A DNA stretch of 64,000 nt, taken from positions 185,972,053-186,036,052 of the forward strand of contig CM048552.1 of the NCBI GenBank assembly GCA_026413225.1, given 5' to 3'. The notes below the pieces were generated by a model. The model saw nothing but the letters and a program-made list of their open reading frames with translations, made no database searches and was not told where the DNA came from. The position numbers were made by a program, and so were the translations under genes. The DNA comes from Otis tarda (lineage: Eukaryota; Chordata; Aves; Otidiformes; Otididae). Positions 24,101 to 37,100 of the stretch are shown piece by piece (position 1 is the stretch's first letter; each line of letters starts with the position of its first letter).

Positions 24101-25959
24101 CCTGTTTTCTTTTAGGGATGTCAGGATTGGTAGGCAAGAGAATCACATGTTATTTATTAATTTATTTGTTCTTAGCGAAGTACATCAGATATATGATATT
24201 TCATCATCTCTGGTCTCACAGGCCCCCTGCCAGTGAAAAATAATTCTAGAGATTCGTTTTGGTAGCATTTATGCCCAAGGTGCTAGGCCCAGTCACTTCA
24301 AATAGAATGGATGTGTGCTGACAACATTCAGGACTCTTTATGCTTTTTTTGATCCCGATGACAAAAAGTAGTCATCAAGCCAGTTTAACAGTGCAATTAG
24401 GGTTGATTTCTGGTTGCGATGGATGACTGAAGGTAGAAAAGCAGATGGGGTGTGTTGGGAACCTGCCCTGTGGCTGTATACCCTCTGCCTCTGTTGTCTT
24501 CCTTTATCAACGTTCATCAGCTCTGAAAGCCCACCTACAAGTCAAACAGCAGCAGCTATAACGGCGGCGTTTGCAGGGCATGCTATTGCTGGGAGCAATT
24601 TCACTGACAGACCCTTTCCCTGCCAGAGGTGCATCTGTTAAACTGTATGTGCCATAATGCAGGAAAAATATGGGTTGTTGGAAAGGATTACTGGACACTG
24701 TTTCCATATGTTTCTCCAAAGGAAGAGATACTGCAATATGTGAAAATATGATTAGGAACAAATTCTGGCTAGTTGCAGGCAAGAGTGGTCGCAGGGGAAA
24801 GATTTATTTTGGCTGCTGCTGAGAGCTTTCCTCTTTAAATTTGTAATTGGTCCTAAAAATCAGACCAGATGGGTTTGCTTTGTGAAGAAAAGTTTTGAAC
24901 TGTTGATGATTCTCAGAAGCTCTGAAACCAATACCTGGTTTGAATTTAGTAATATGGGATGTAAAAAAAAACATGGTAATAACTTTTTACTGTTAAACTC
25001 CTCCAAATTATCCAAGACAGGTAATGGTTCCTTCCTGCAAAACCATGAACCAACATAAATTAAAATAAGACTATGGCTGTAATAACCTTTCTGGCTTTCC
25101 TGGATTTTAGGCCATAATGTGTGAGTGATAAAGCTGTTTATGCTGCTGAGTCACTAGAGTCACTAGAGAGGGACAGTGGTGTTGGGGGATGATTCTTTTT
25201 ATCTTAATATAATAAGTCTGATACAGTGCCTTATATATGCCTACTTCCCTCCATTTACTATAAAGAAAATGTGATGTAAGTGAAACTACACAGATTGTAA
25301 GCTATGTACAATTTGGCACTAGCAGGAATTCTGTTTCAGTAATAGTGCCACCTTACTACCAAATCATAATTTTAAAATTTACTATAATAGTGTCTTCCAG
25401 TCTTCTCGGAGTTCATGCCGAGATATTGCTAAGATAGGAGTTACCACTTAGAATTAAAAAGCACATTGAACCTTTCCTGTGACTCTAGCCAATTTATATA
25501 AATGGAACCAGATTGTGGATGTAATATGATATTCATTCTGAAATTACTAAAAACAAGAGAGCAGTACCCATACTTAGAGCTACTGCAGAGGAAGAAATTA
25601 GTGAGTTGGAGCAAAGTTGTTTAAAAGTTTGACTTCTGGCCACAAACTACTCAGTAATAAGCACGTGGAGGCAAATTTTGGCAGACCATAGATGGATGTA
25701 GATTTGGAAAATAAGTAAAGGAAGAAGGCAAAATTAATTTTACTAAAGCTGCAAGTGTATAATTGGTTCTAGATCACATTCTACATTGCCTGTAATTAAT
25801 TAGCTGTATTCGGCAAAAGAGGCACAGTAGTGGTGCCTCTGCCACGGTAGTGGCGGAGAATGTAATTTGATAATTCCCATTGTGTTTCTGGAAAAGCACA
25901 AGAGAGAGCATAAGACAAGACAGGTAGGTTGCATGGCACTCTGAATGACGTGTATGCTC
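21127..25959. other. No gene seen
   Basis: AT-rich intergenic or intronic DNA with frames of up to about 110 codons, none with a recognisable domain. Poly-T runs occur at 22857-22864 and 23924-23936. A 9-bp direct repeat (GAGTCACTA twice) lies near 25148-25165. No repeat family was identified. Confidence 0.4.
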
Positions 25960-26082
25960 TCAACGTTCAAGGCCAGGTTGGATGAGGCTCTGAGCAACCT
26001 GATCTAGTTGGGGATGTCCCTGCTTCTTGGACTAGATGACTTTTGAAGGTCCCTTCCAACCCTAACCATTCTATGATTCTGT
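25960..26082 (+). mobile_element. CR1 LINE 3'-end fragment with internal deletion
   Basis: It runs from 'caacgttcaaggccaggttg' to 'accattctatgattctgtga'. The usual 'gcaggggggtt' between 'tgctccttg' and 'ggactagatga' is missing, so this copy carries a small internal deletion. Confidence 0.93.
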
Positions 26083-27813
26083 GAAACACAGCACTGTTTG
26101 CTACACCAATCTCTGGGTGTTGTCAGATGTCAATAGCCATAACTTGTAACTCTGTTCACTTATATGTGATGGGAGATGTTGGAAATGGGAGCAAAAGTGT
26201 CTTTCCTTAAGTCTCTTTCATTCCTGTGAAACTTCACCAAAATAGCTTAGTATAACATGGCTGCTTTCCTGAAATAACTTTAGTAACCCAAAGGTTTAAC
26301 TCAAATATTCATACTGAAGTGTGTAAATCATTGCAGCAGCTAATTCTCTTAGTAGAGAGACTATAGGAAGAATGATGCTGTGTGCAATTCATGCCAAAGA
26401 GTATAATTATGTGATACCTACATAATTATACTCTATAAATAACGTTTCCATATATAATTCTGCATGTTCTGGATATGCTGTGATGTGGCTTTTCCACCCG
26501 GAGCTGCAGGAAAAGGGGAAGGTGAGAAGTGGTACCTCATCAGCAGCTCTGGCCAAAGGCATGTTGCTGTCAGGTGCTGCTGCAGGCTGAGCTTTCCTGT
26601 GGCTTCTGCGAAAGCTCCCTCTGAAGCTGCTCAACACCACTTTTTAGAGATGTACTCTCCGGAAACAGTGTATACCGGAGTTAGGGGGCTTGTCTGTAAG
26701 CCCTTTTTCAGCCATAGAGAGGGAGTATCTGGGTTGACTTTAACACAGGTGCAGAACAGGGGTAAGGGGGCTGTCGAATCTACGTCCTTTCCTCTCACAG
26801 AACCTAAAGGAAAACCAGAATCCAGACATGGCAGAGATATTGTTATTTCCCCTAAAAAGTCCTGTTCACTTCAGGTATATTTTGATTACCTAATACTCCT
26901 CCTAAATATACTGTGTATTGCAATACACTTGTATATCTATAAATATGCTGTGTTTTAAATAAGATTGCATGGTCTAAAACCTAACTCACAGGTTCGCTGA
27001 GTGTTTCTGAATTTTAAAGAGATCCTGTATCCAGCCAAAACTGAAAATTGAAAAGTAACAAAAATTAAAAAGGCAAAGTACTATTACTGGTCTTTGATTA
27101 CCAGTTTGGCCAAGGAGCTGAAGCTGACATATGTAGATCTAGCAACAGAGAAATTCTGAATAAATGAGAGCTATCTGCACATCTTGCACATCAAGCTATG
27201 CTAAAAGAGCATGAAGGTTTTGGACTCAAGCTCTTGAAAGTTAGGAAATGCCAGAAAAAAAATTACAGCCAGCCTTAATTTTCCCCCTTTGTACAGATAT
27301 GTTATAATACAGTCTTTAGCTATTGGTTCCCTGGCTATTTTTGCTCCACAGAATTTCTGCCTTAATCTGCACGAAGAGGAAGAGTGCTGGTTGTTCAAGA
27401 GCTGCTCCTCAGTGGTTTGTTTTATCGTGTTTTTGTCTTCAGCCTTTGGCCTGGTTTACTGGCACTAAAATTAGGGGACAGTTGTCCAAAGCTCCCTCTG
27501 GAGTCAGTGGAGAGACAGTAGCACTTCCTCAGGGTTTTTCAGTTCAGTCTAAAATCGAAGTTACTTTCTAGAAGTAACTAGAAGTGTTTCTTTCTCTCCT
27601 TTCTGCAGTAGGGAGCCTAAGGTGAATAAGTGCCTATACCATGCACTTTGAGTATTTATCTAGGTGAAATAAAGCTGCTGCATAAGCCTTGTTTACAGCA
27701 CCTTGTTCTGCTCCTCTTCTCAAAACAATGCCTAATTTCCCTGTGTGATTTGCCATGACACATGTCACTTCAGTGTCTGAATGCTTCACAAATTATAACT
27801 TTTTTTTCAAGAT
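26083..27813. other. No firm gene; contains a strong hairpin
   Basis: The stretch has a perfect 15-bp palindromic hairpin at 26398-26434 and a 164-codon plus-strand frame at 26464-26958. The frame's peptide has no recognisable domain. It is hydrophilic, then has a hydrophobic tail encoded by AT-rich DNA. No repeat family was recognised. Confidence 0.4.
26398..26434. repeat. 15-bp perfect inverted repeat, 7-base loop
   Basis: AGAGTATAATTATGT (26398-26412) and ACATAATTATACTCT (26420-26434) are exact reverse complements around GATACCT. A 15-bp perfect stem is unlikely by chance at one location. It could be a cruciform-prone site or the remnant of a small palindromic element. Confidence 0.93.
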
Positions 27814-27916
27814 CCTGATCTGGTTGGAGATGTCTCTGCTCCTTGCAGAGGGATTGGACTACAAGGCCTTTAAAGGTCCCTTCCAACCCAAACTATTCTG
27901 TGATTCTATGATTCTA
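27814..27916 (+). mobile_element. CR1 LINE 3'-end fragment (~100 bp)
   Basis: It runs from 'cctgatctggttggagatgt' through 'aaaggtcccttccaaccc' to TGATTCTATGATTCTA. This is a very short 5'-truncated copy with two terminal octamers. Confidence 0.95.
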
Positions 27917-29766
27917 AATGAGGGAATAACACAACTGCAGTTTGTCTGTTGAGAGCTGAGACCCTGAGCAACATTTAAAAAAAAAAATCTGCAAATTTTT
28001 ATTCTGGTGTACTTTGCATGGATTGTACTTATGGATCAAGAGGGAGCTCTCATCGCCTTTGGCTGTATCTGTGTGTTGATACATGAGCTCCAAGTCAGCT
28101 CACAGTATTCAGGACAAGCCCAGTAAAATGCAGGATGCTCTCTCCTGAAAAGGGCAGAGTTTCTTTCTCCACAGCAACATTCAGTTAGCTGAACTGCACA
28201 GCTATCTTCTCTTTCCCTTGCCTCATTCATCGGTCCAGCTTACAATTTCTATTAGTCCAGGTGCTCCTGCTCCAGGTCTCCCTTCCTCTTGGCCCCTTTC
28301 ACTTCCTCAGCTGCCTCAGTCTGGGCTTTCATTCCCCTGAGCCTTCCCTTGCTCAGCTACCTCAGTCCAGCGGAAAGGTCTCCCAGGAATAGCTCTTTAC
28401 AGAAATCTCCTTAAGGAAGATGTCTTGGCAGTGAGTAACCATCTTGGCTCCCATTTGAAGCCACAGCTGGAAGGTAGCACATCCAGCAGTGCGTAGGTCA
28501 GCTTCAGCACTGCAGTAGGACTCTGGTTCAGATAAATTACCTTCCGCTTGCTTTCTTGTAGCATCTTGGCTTTGCTTGTAGGTTTCTCATCCAAAGAAAA
28601 GCCTGACCTCATTAAAATATTGGCCCTATGGGCTTTGTGTCATGCCATGCGTGCTGTTACTTATGCTTACCACAGGGAAAAAAGCATGCCAGCCTTCAAA
28701 GTTCAGAGGTACAATCAAATATGACTGCCAGCTTTCCTACATTTCGGGTTTTCCGTATCAACATCTTGACTCAAGTCTGAATGTTTTGAAAATTCATAAG
28801 CCAGAAAGTCTGGAGTCCACTTTTGGATTTTAATTTAATCTCACTGCTCTTGGAATCAAACACACAGATTTCCTTCTGATTAGATTGAATTCAGGCATAG
28901 TCCAAATAAATACTGGCTATTTTATTTTATCTAGGAATTATTTGGATCACTCGCCAGAAAAGTATAACACTGAGGTCATAAGCTTAGTTAAACAGAAATC
29001 AGGAGGTAGAATTAGTGTTTATAATTGCTAAAATATAAAAAAAAAACCAGAAAGAGAAACTTCATATTAGCTTATTTTTTTTTTTTTTTTATGCTCACAA
29101 CCTGCTTTTCTGGCCAGAAGAAGAGAAAGAACAGATGTAGAGGTAATGACCTTGGAGGGCATTTCCAAAAACATTCCTCAGTCATTGCCTTTTAAAGCCC
29201 AAATCATCTAATTTACAGTACATTTTGTTTCTGTGTCCCTCTGGTCAAGCATCAGTTGATTTATATCTATGTCATTATAGCATTGCTATACCAAGATCTT
29301 GAAAGGTCCCGATGACCTTACACATACCTTATCAGAGCTGCTGGTGCAGCAGCCACCCCAACTCTCAAATGCCTTCTCACAGCCTCCATATCACTCAGCA
29401 TCAAACATTGTGATCTCTCTGTAAATTCATCTGCACTGAGTAATCAATACATGACAAAACTTTCTTGCCTTTCATCCGACAGATGCCTGCCTTTGTTTCA
29501 AAGACAGATCATCAGTACTTCCCTTACAGCTGAAGTGAGCTCTCAGCCACACTGGCCTCTCAAGCTGCACAGTTTGCACCACGGCAATGACCAGCTGACA
29601 TGATCAGCAGCGTGCAGCTCAAAACCACAGCCTTCTCAAGGCAGTGATTTGGGAACCACAGAGGCAGATGCATCTTTCATACTTTGACTCAACTTCTCCC
29701 ATATTGCTGGCAAAACTGACCCTGGTGTTTTTACTAGTTAACTCTATGATATGATCTATAAAATAG
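27917..29766. other. No gene seen
   Basis: Intergenic or intronic DNA. A T16 run lies at 29075-29090. Frames of 60-71 codons show no domain. No repeat family was recognised before the CR1 at 29767. Confidence 0.4.
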
Positions 29767-30445
29767 CAGCCCTGAGGAGAAGGACTTGGGAGTGCTGGTG
29801 GACGAGAAGCTCAACATGAGCCGGCAATGCATGCTTGCAGCCCAGAAAGCCAACCGCATCCTGGGCTGCATCAAAAGAAGCGTGGCCAGCAGGTCGAGGG
29901 AGGTGATTCTGCCCCTCTACTCTGCTCTCTTGAGACCCCACTTGGAGCCCTCAGCATAAGAAGGACATGGACCTGTTGGAGAGAGTCCAGAGGAGGGCCA
30001 TGAAGATGATGAGAGGGCTGGAGCACCTCTTCTATGAGGACAGGCTGAGAGAGTTGGGGTTGTTCAGCCTGGAGAAGAGAAGGCTCTGAGGAGACCTGAT
30101 AGTGGCCTTCCAGTTCCTGAAGGGGGCCTACCCAGATGATAGGGAGAAACTCTTCAGTAGGACCTGTTGCAATAGGATGAAGGCAATGGTTTTAAAATAG
30201 AGGGAGGTAGATTCGGATTGGATATAAGGAAGAAATTTTTTACAATGAGGGTTGTGAAACACTGGCACAGGTTGCCCAGAGAGGTGGTGGATGCCCCATC
30301 CCTGAAACCATTCAAGGCCAGATTGGATGAGGCTCTGAGCAAACTGATCTGGCTGGAGATGTACCTGCTCCTTGCAGGGGGGTTGGACTAGATAGTCTTT
30401 AAAGGTCCCTTCCAACTCAAACTATTCTATGATTGTATGAGTCTA
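29767..30445 (+). mobile_element. CR1 LINE fragment, longest young copy (~680 bp)
   Basis: Plus-strand ORF2 sequence starts with [14 protein letters not shown] and [20 protein letters not shown] (reverse-transcriptase C-terminal region). It passes through [17 protein letters not shown] and ends in the CR1 3' terminus near 30437-30445. A 21-bp deletion removes the usual 'tactgcgtccagctctgg' between 'cacttgga' and 'gccctcagcat'. Single stops and indels break the frame. Confidence 0.95.
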
Positions 30446-33400
30446 AATTTCCTTGTTCAAGGCTTCTGCCATGAGTTTTGCTGCCTCCCCCCATGAATGA
30501 ATCAGGGACACAAATCACACATAAGCCCTCTTATTGAATAGATACGTCAAAACTCTCCCTGTTTAGGACCATCTTGTCAGGATGTTCTCTACTGGAACCA
30601 TGGTTTTTAAAATGTTTCTGTCCTACGTTTTCTCTTTCCATTTTTGAGTTAATTTTGGTGGAACAAATATTCTCAGAGTAATATGGATGTGCAGGCAGGT
30701 TTTGAGCTCAAAAATCATGGCTTGTCTAGTCCTGTGGAAACATGCTAGATAGTTTCTACCAAAGGTATGAAATTTGTTGACTCAAGCACACAAAAGAAAA
30801 AAAAATCAAACTGAGAGTCATTTGAACTCAAGCAGATATCAGATGGAGTTTAAACCTTAGCAAACCTTTCCTGAGAGAGGGCATTTGCTGAAGTTTCCTG
30901 CTCTTGAGTAGCCCTTTTTAGTGGAAGGACAGGATAGTTAATTTATTGAAAGTGAGGCTATGAAGAGGAGTCAGTTATTCTGTCTTTAACAAAACAAGAG
31001 ATGAAGGAGAAGAGAAGACTGCAAAATTAAAGATGTGTGTGCAGAAACACAGCTTGGGTAGATACTTTCAAGAAATGGCAGTTGTAGATGGGAATTCCCA
31101 GCTAATAGGTTATCCCAGATAGCTGATCCTCTGGTTCCTGATGATCAGACTGGTTTGAGCTGTGCTATGGCTCACCTGGCCCAGTTTTTCTCCTGTATTG
31201 CTCTATTAGCAGACATGACAAGCTGAAGCTGCTGTATCTCCTTGTTACACTAATGCCATGCAGCATCTCCCTCCTAAGTAACGACGAGAGACTCCACCTG
31301 TCCAGTATGCCCCTGAGTGATGACTGTTGTGTTGAAATATGAGATTTCATAATGTTCAAAATATTCATGAGTCCCAGGCTGCGATAAGGACATCACAAAG
31401 AGTTACTTCTCAGTGTGCCAGCCAGACCAGTGCAGTTTTCCCATCTTTGCTCTCCCATCTGGAAATGGTTTCTCACATGCCCTAAACGGCTATTGTATGT
31501 GGCAAAGGAGGGAAAAGCCCATAATTTTCCCCTTCCAAAGCCTGCCCAGCAGCAAACCACAGTCATACACCCCACTGTAATTTGGGGTACTTCTGCAATG
31601 CCTCTCTGCAGCCCTCACAGATGGGGAAAGGGTGAGCAACAGCTGCCTAAGTCAGCGCTGAGAATCACCACTTCATGGGAAGGTCCTCATTCAGTGACTA
31701 AATCGTATGAACATTATGAATAAAAACAGGATAAATACACTTCTAAGTATTTTTAGTATCACTGAGGTCGGAAAAGTGGAGAACATTCCTCATTGAAATG
31801 TGTCCTTGTGATTAATAAAAATACCGTGGATGAGAAATGCCCTTTTACACTTTGTAAACTATACTGAGCTGCTTTTTGTGCTCCACGTAACTTTTGTTCC
31901 GTGAGTATTTTATTCCTCTTCTAGATGGCGCCAGCGTCTCGTTACTGACATGACACCTTTCTCTTCATGGATCTTATTTTCACAATTTTGTTTTAATGAC
32001 TGCTTGTGTAAACCACTGAAATAGGTATTTGTCAAGACCCAGCTTTGCATCCCTTTCTGATAACTTTTGCCAACTGCTATTATTTTGCATGCAGTCTTGA
32101 CTTTATGGTACGGAATGCTTTCTATAAATGTTCCTTTTTTCATATTTCTTTTAAAACTATTTCATACTTTATTATTGTTATATGGAACATGCTAGTTTAT
32201 ATGAAATATGAAAGAAAATTAATGATATTACTTTAATGTTTCTGTGCTCCTGGACCACCTGGGAGAGCAGCCTGTAGTAACAGACACTCTCTAAGAGCAG
32301 AACGGAGTCTGTGTGTACCAAGTCATCCCAGTTCACATGTAAGGAAGAAATCAGAGATGCTGCTTGGTTCACCTACTGAAAAAAAGACTTTCAGGGATCC
32401 TGCTTGGTTCACCTCCTAAAAAAAAGATTTTGTGGTGCCCTTTCACATGTAGCTGGTGCAGTCCAGTTTGTCTTCTGTATGCCAGTGTAGTTTTCAAACT
32501 CTTTACTGCCTAATGTCAGATGGTTCTTCCTGCAGGACAGATGTCTTTGGTTATGAAGAAATGAGTTTTCCCATGTTCCAGCTGTTTCAAGAGGAGCTGA
32601 TAGCTTTTACTTTCAGATGCATCATGCAAAGACCCAAGAAAAGCAGCTGTTAGCTGAAAAGAGCTATTGTTAAATATAATTTTTTTTTTATGATAAGGGT
32701 TATATTGCTTTGTAAAGTATGGGTGAACTTTTCTATTGGTCTACCCTCCCTGGCTAAAAGGTTTTTGATTCTATTGCTCTGCTAATCAAAATCTGTATCT
32801 GTCCCAAGGTCTTCTACAGTATGTGTCATTCAAAAACCCAAGTGGCCTCATTAGAACTGGGATTTTCTGGCCTCTCAAGTTGGAGTGCTGAAAGAAGAAG
32901 GAAGACTTTGCAGCATACCTGAAGGTTAATCACAGTTTGTATGATTTTGATTTCCTTCAGGATCTCATTCCCCACTGGCAACCTTGAACTGAAAACATCT
33001 CTGTGTGACTCACTGTTTTAATGCTGGGATTTGTTTCAGCAGCAAGCAGCTGCCTGGGTGGCAGAGGGAAGATGTGGCATTGCTGCAGCGGGTGTCTGTG
33101 CCCTGGACCCGATGCTTTTCTGCCCAGCTTCTAGCATGGGTGTGGCTTTGCACCTTCAATATCTTGATGCCACACCCTTGGTGACACTGAGAACCTGCTA
33201 TTTGCAGCCCTACAGCCTGGCTTTTACTCACAGCTCTGCACCCTCTCACTGAAGCTGCTGTGGCAGCATTTTCCAGAGCTTCTAAAGCAGTAGTTTGGCC
33301 TCATGCTCTTGTCTTTTTTCATGGCATTGCACCTGCAAATCCAGATCTTGTTATGATGGATTTTCGCAGGAAACAACTATAACTGGCATGAGACTGACAC

Positions 33401-33815
33401 CTTATTTCCCCTCTTTCTTACCTCTCATTTTGTAGATTTTTAGTTTAAGTTAGAGAAAACCAAAATGTATTTTGTAATAAAGTAGAGAGAAGTCATTTAA
33501 ATGCTCAATAAATACTGTTCAATAATATGTATGCATAGAAACTTAACAACCAGTAAATGTGCAATGCTTGCACCTAATGGGCATATTCCTGCCAGCACTA
33601 AGAGCATCATGAACGGGAACAAGTAGTAAGGTGGGCAAGTGGGTCCCAACGACGTGTGTGTAGCTGTAGGAAAGTAACACAATCATCATCGCTGCTACCT
33701 GCCGTACTGGAAGGAGACCAAGAGGAGAATGCTCATCTGGATCCCCGTCACTGCTCTTCCTGACTGGTCACTTGGAGAGTTTTTCCTTCCCCCCTCTCTC
33801 TCCTGTGGGTTTGTT

Positions 33816-33820
<5 letters not shown>
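30446..33820. other. No gene seen; one tandem duplication
   Basis: AT-rich DNA with chance frames of up to about 100 codons. A 40-bp tandem duplication lies at 32355-32434. No repeat family or exon was recognised. Confidence 0.4.
32355..32434. repeat. Tandem duplication, 2 x 40 bp
   Basis: 'tgcttggttcacct' recurs at 32361 and 32401. Each copy is followed by an A-rich run and 'aagactttcagg' or 'aagattttgtgg'. The exact 40-bp offset with a few substitutions indicates an old tandem duplication. Confidence 0.85.
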
Positions 33821-33864
<44 letters not shown>

Positions 33865-33868
33865 TTCC
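33821..33868. repeat. (TTTTG)n microsatellite
   Basis: About seven uninterrupted TTTTG units sit between longer T runs. It is probably polymorphic. Confidence 0.95.
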
Positions 33869-34140
33869 TAAAGTAACTTTCAACTTTAGAGTGATTGTAA
33901 GTGGTCAGCTACAGACCCTGCAAACAAAACTGCACGTACACCTCTGAAGATCCTTTGTGCAACATAAGGAAAATACAGTCTTCTGCCATTCTGTCGTGAG
34001 ACTGTGGTGTCCCTAAATATATCCCATATGCTTGAACTGTGTAACATAACAAGACTCCTTGGTGTCTCTTTTGGCATATATCAGAGATAGAGAGAATACA
34101 CGTGTGTATAAAAGGAAGTTTTGAGTTCAGACTGAAAATA

Positions 34141-34165
34141 GTTTACTGAAGCGACTTCAGTAAAC
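34141..34165. repeat. 11-bp perfect inverted repeat, 3-base loop
   Basis: GTTTACTGAAG (34141-34151) and CTTCAGTAAAC (34155-34165) are exact reverse complements around CGA. This is a tight hairpin in otherwise unremarkable DNA. Confidence 0.9.
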
Positions 34166-37100
34166 AAAAGGTACTGGTTTAATCCAGATGTCTGCAAAGT
34201 GTCAGCTGAACCACTCTGCAGGTAGCAACTTGCTTTCTTACTTTAACAGGAACTGGCAGGGACTTAGGCAAACTCCATACATATAAATAGAGATCAAAGA
34301 ATGCTCACACCCACAGCTCACATAGAACTGAGCAGATTACTGGAAAGGTTAAAAAACCCTTAATCAAATAGCAAATGACAAAATTATATGACAAATAGGC
34401 ATTGAAAGAACTCATTAAGAGGTAGTGCAAGAACCAACATGCCTGAAATTCTGCTCTCCCTATTCACACAAGACCAATTCACTTTGCAAGTGGCATTGAC
34501 ACCTCTTGAAGAAGTGATTCCAAGTCAGGTTTTTAGGTATTTTTAGTATTTTTATAACATTTTTTCCAAACACACAAGGGAGAAGTCTGACCTTTTCAAA
34601 GGCGAACTGAAGCTTCACTAGGAACAGGTCTGTCTAATAGAGGCTTTGCCATCCTGTGGCTCACGTTGCGTGAAAAGCTATTAAAGCCAGGTACAAGAAG
34701 GGAGAGGAGGTTTGTGGCTAACAAATTATCCAGTTTTATGTGAAGCGTTGAAGCTTGTGGGTACTGTGGCTGCATGTGCAGGCATTCTGCCTGTATTTAC
34801 CCTGGTACAATGGTGCCAGCAGTACCCTGAGACCAAACCCTGTGCCATCCCTGATGTCCCAGTGTTGCCACACACCAGGGTGGCTGAGCTCCCTGCTGCT
34901 GCTGGCAAGGGCAAGCTTTCCCAAGCAGGATGCAGCTGGCACATCTGGCCTTGCTTAGACCCTGCACCACCTTACCAGGGCATCTCCTGCCTCACTGCTG
35001 CTTCAGTGCCCAGAGACCCACATTTACCTCACAATAAGTATCTGCCTGAAGAGATTTTGTGCTTAACTAGCTGCTGTTCACAGCCACAGCCTGTCCTGGC
35101 TTGAACGTGTGTCATCTCCCTCCCTGCATCTTGGCAGTAGCAGCTCCAATGGACAGGCCTTTGGGGCACAGACTATTGTGGCACAAGGTCAGATTTAGAG
35201 GACACATGGAGACATGGATGAGTGTCCATCTTCTCCTGCGTGTCCCACCTGGGCACACGAGGAAGCCCCTCTCTGGGGGGAAACTAGGACAGGGAGACTC
35301 ATTGTGCTATGGGCCATAGGCACAGTGAGGTCTCTGAGGCCACAGCTGTCGAAGCTTCTCTTGGTATTTCCTGTCTTCTGATGAATTGCCCTAGGCCAGC
35401 TCCCCTTGTGCACTTGGTGTCTGAGGATGCCAGACTGCGCACAAAGGCTTGTGTGGCTTCTACAGGGCTTTCTCAGGAGGCTGCCTGTGAGACCCCTGGC
35501 TTTGCCTACAGTGTCTGTGAGTAAGGAGAGCAGAGGTGTTAAGCCTGGCAGCAGAAGTGGAAATAAAATGCGTGTTGCTTGACTACGTGTGCCTTGCATC
35601 CTGACTCGTTGCATTAGAACTCCCAAATCCCACCCTGCTCCTTCCTCACACCCAAGTACAGATCCCCAAGGACAGTCATTTCCCCTCTGCCGTAGCCTAG
35701 GCGAGGGGTCTGTAGTGGCTGTGGGTGCTCCCGAGTTGTGCTGCTTTTGTCTGAGGCTCGTAAGCTCCTTCTGTGGAAGAAGATGTTCAGGGCTTTACTC
35801 CATGCCAGAAGAAGTCCTCAGTGTGCTGATGATTTGGCTGTGAAATCTGCATTATCTCATGGATAATCTTGTTCTCTCTTCTTCTGTGACAGGAGGAAGC
35901 CACCTCAGGGAAAACAATGATCTCACATGCTGAGGCACAATATGAGTTAATGTGGATGGAGCAAGTCCTTCCTAGCACTATCAAAATAAGTTAGGGATTA
36001 GAATTTTACTCAGAAGTTGTACCTACTCTTTGGCAATGGTAGATGCTGGACAAGAGGCACACTTGACTTTTAGATATAGTATGGATGGCTTTGACTAAAT
36101 TTACTTTCAGACATTGACATTATAAAGTTCTTCAGAAACTGCATGATGGTAACAATCCACTCTAAAATCAAGAAAGAAGAAATCTACAATGACAAGGGGA
36201 AGAATGAAGAAGGTTTGTAGCCTTCAAGTCAATATCTCTTCTGAAACAAAAGCAAAACATATAACAGCTGCTAGGATGTAACACACTTATTGACCAGGTC
36301 AGGAAAATGAGAGTTCTCAGGACTGCCTGAGTAATCCAAAATAGTTTTAGTCTGTCCGTTCAATTCACTAGCATTAACTGCAGATGTGAGTTGTTTTGTT
36401 TTTCATTTCTGGTTCCTGTAGAGGGTGTTGAAGTACTTCTTAATACAGTCTCTGCCTATGCTTGTTTTGCTGGTTCATAAAACTGCAGATACACCAAAAT
36501 GAAATCATAACCTGAAATCATAACCCTGCTTCCAGTTCTTTGCTCAAATCAACATGGAGACTTGTTCTTCAGAATTTTTTCCTCTGTCTACAGGGAGATA
36601 TTATGAAACTGGCAACCTGAAGTGTAAGGAGCACTGTATTAAGAAGTGTCCACGTTTTTGGCCCTTTAAAATTGAACTGTCACAGTCTAATTTCTTTGGA
36701 GCACTCCAGCTCTGCTGGGCTATTCAGTTCAGGGGGCTGCTGCATTCCTGGACTCCTTTCTGACACCAGTAGAAAGTACTGGCTTGAAGACTCTGTCCCT
36801 TTTGACAGACAGAGACCTGTCACTTCTCAGATCATCCTTGACATATAATCTGTCACGCACAATAAAACCAACAAAGCCCATCACTCTTCATTAGCACCTG
36901 GCAAGGAGAGAGAGCAAACAAGTAATGGACCTTTGTGATGTTGTCCTCAAATCTTGCTGCAATGGCTTGGGCACTGACGTGCTGGATGCAGAAAACAATT
37001 ACTTGCAATAGAATGGTATTGGAGGGACTATTTAAGGTGCCATATAATTTACCTGTAGTTAATATTGAGAAACACTTACATTTTGAAAGAAAATACTGCA

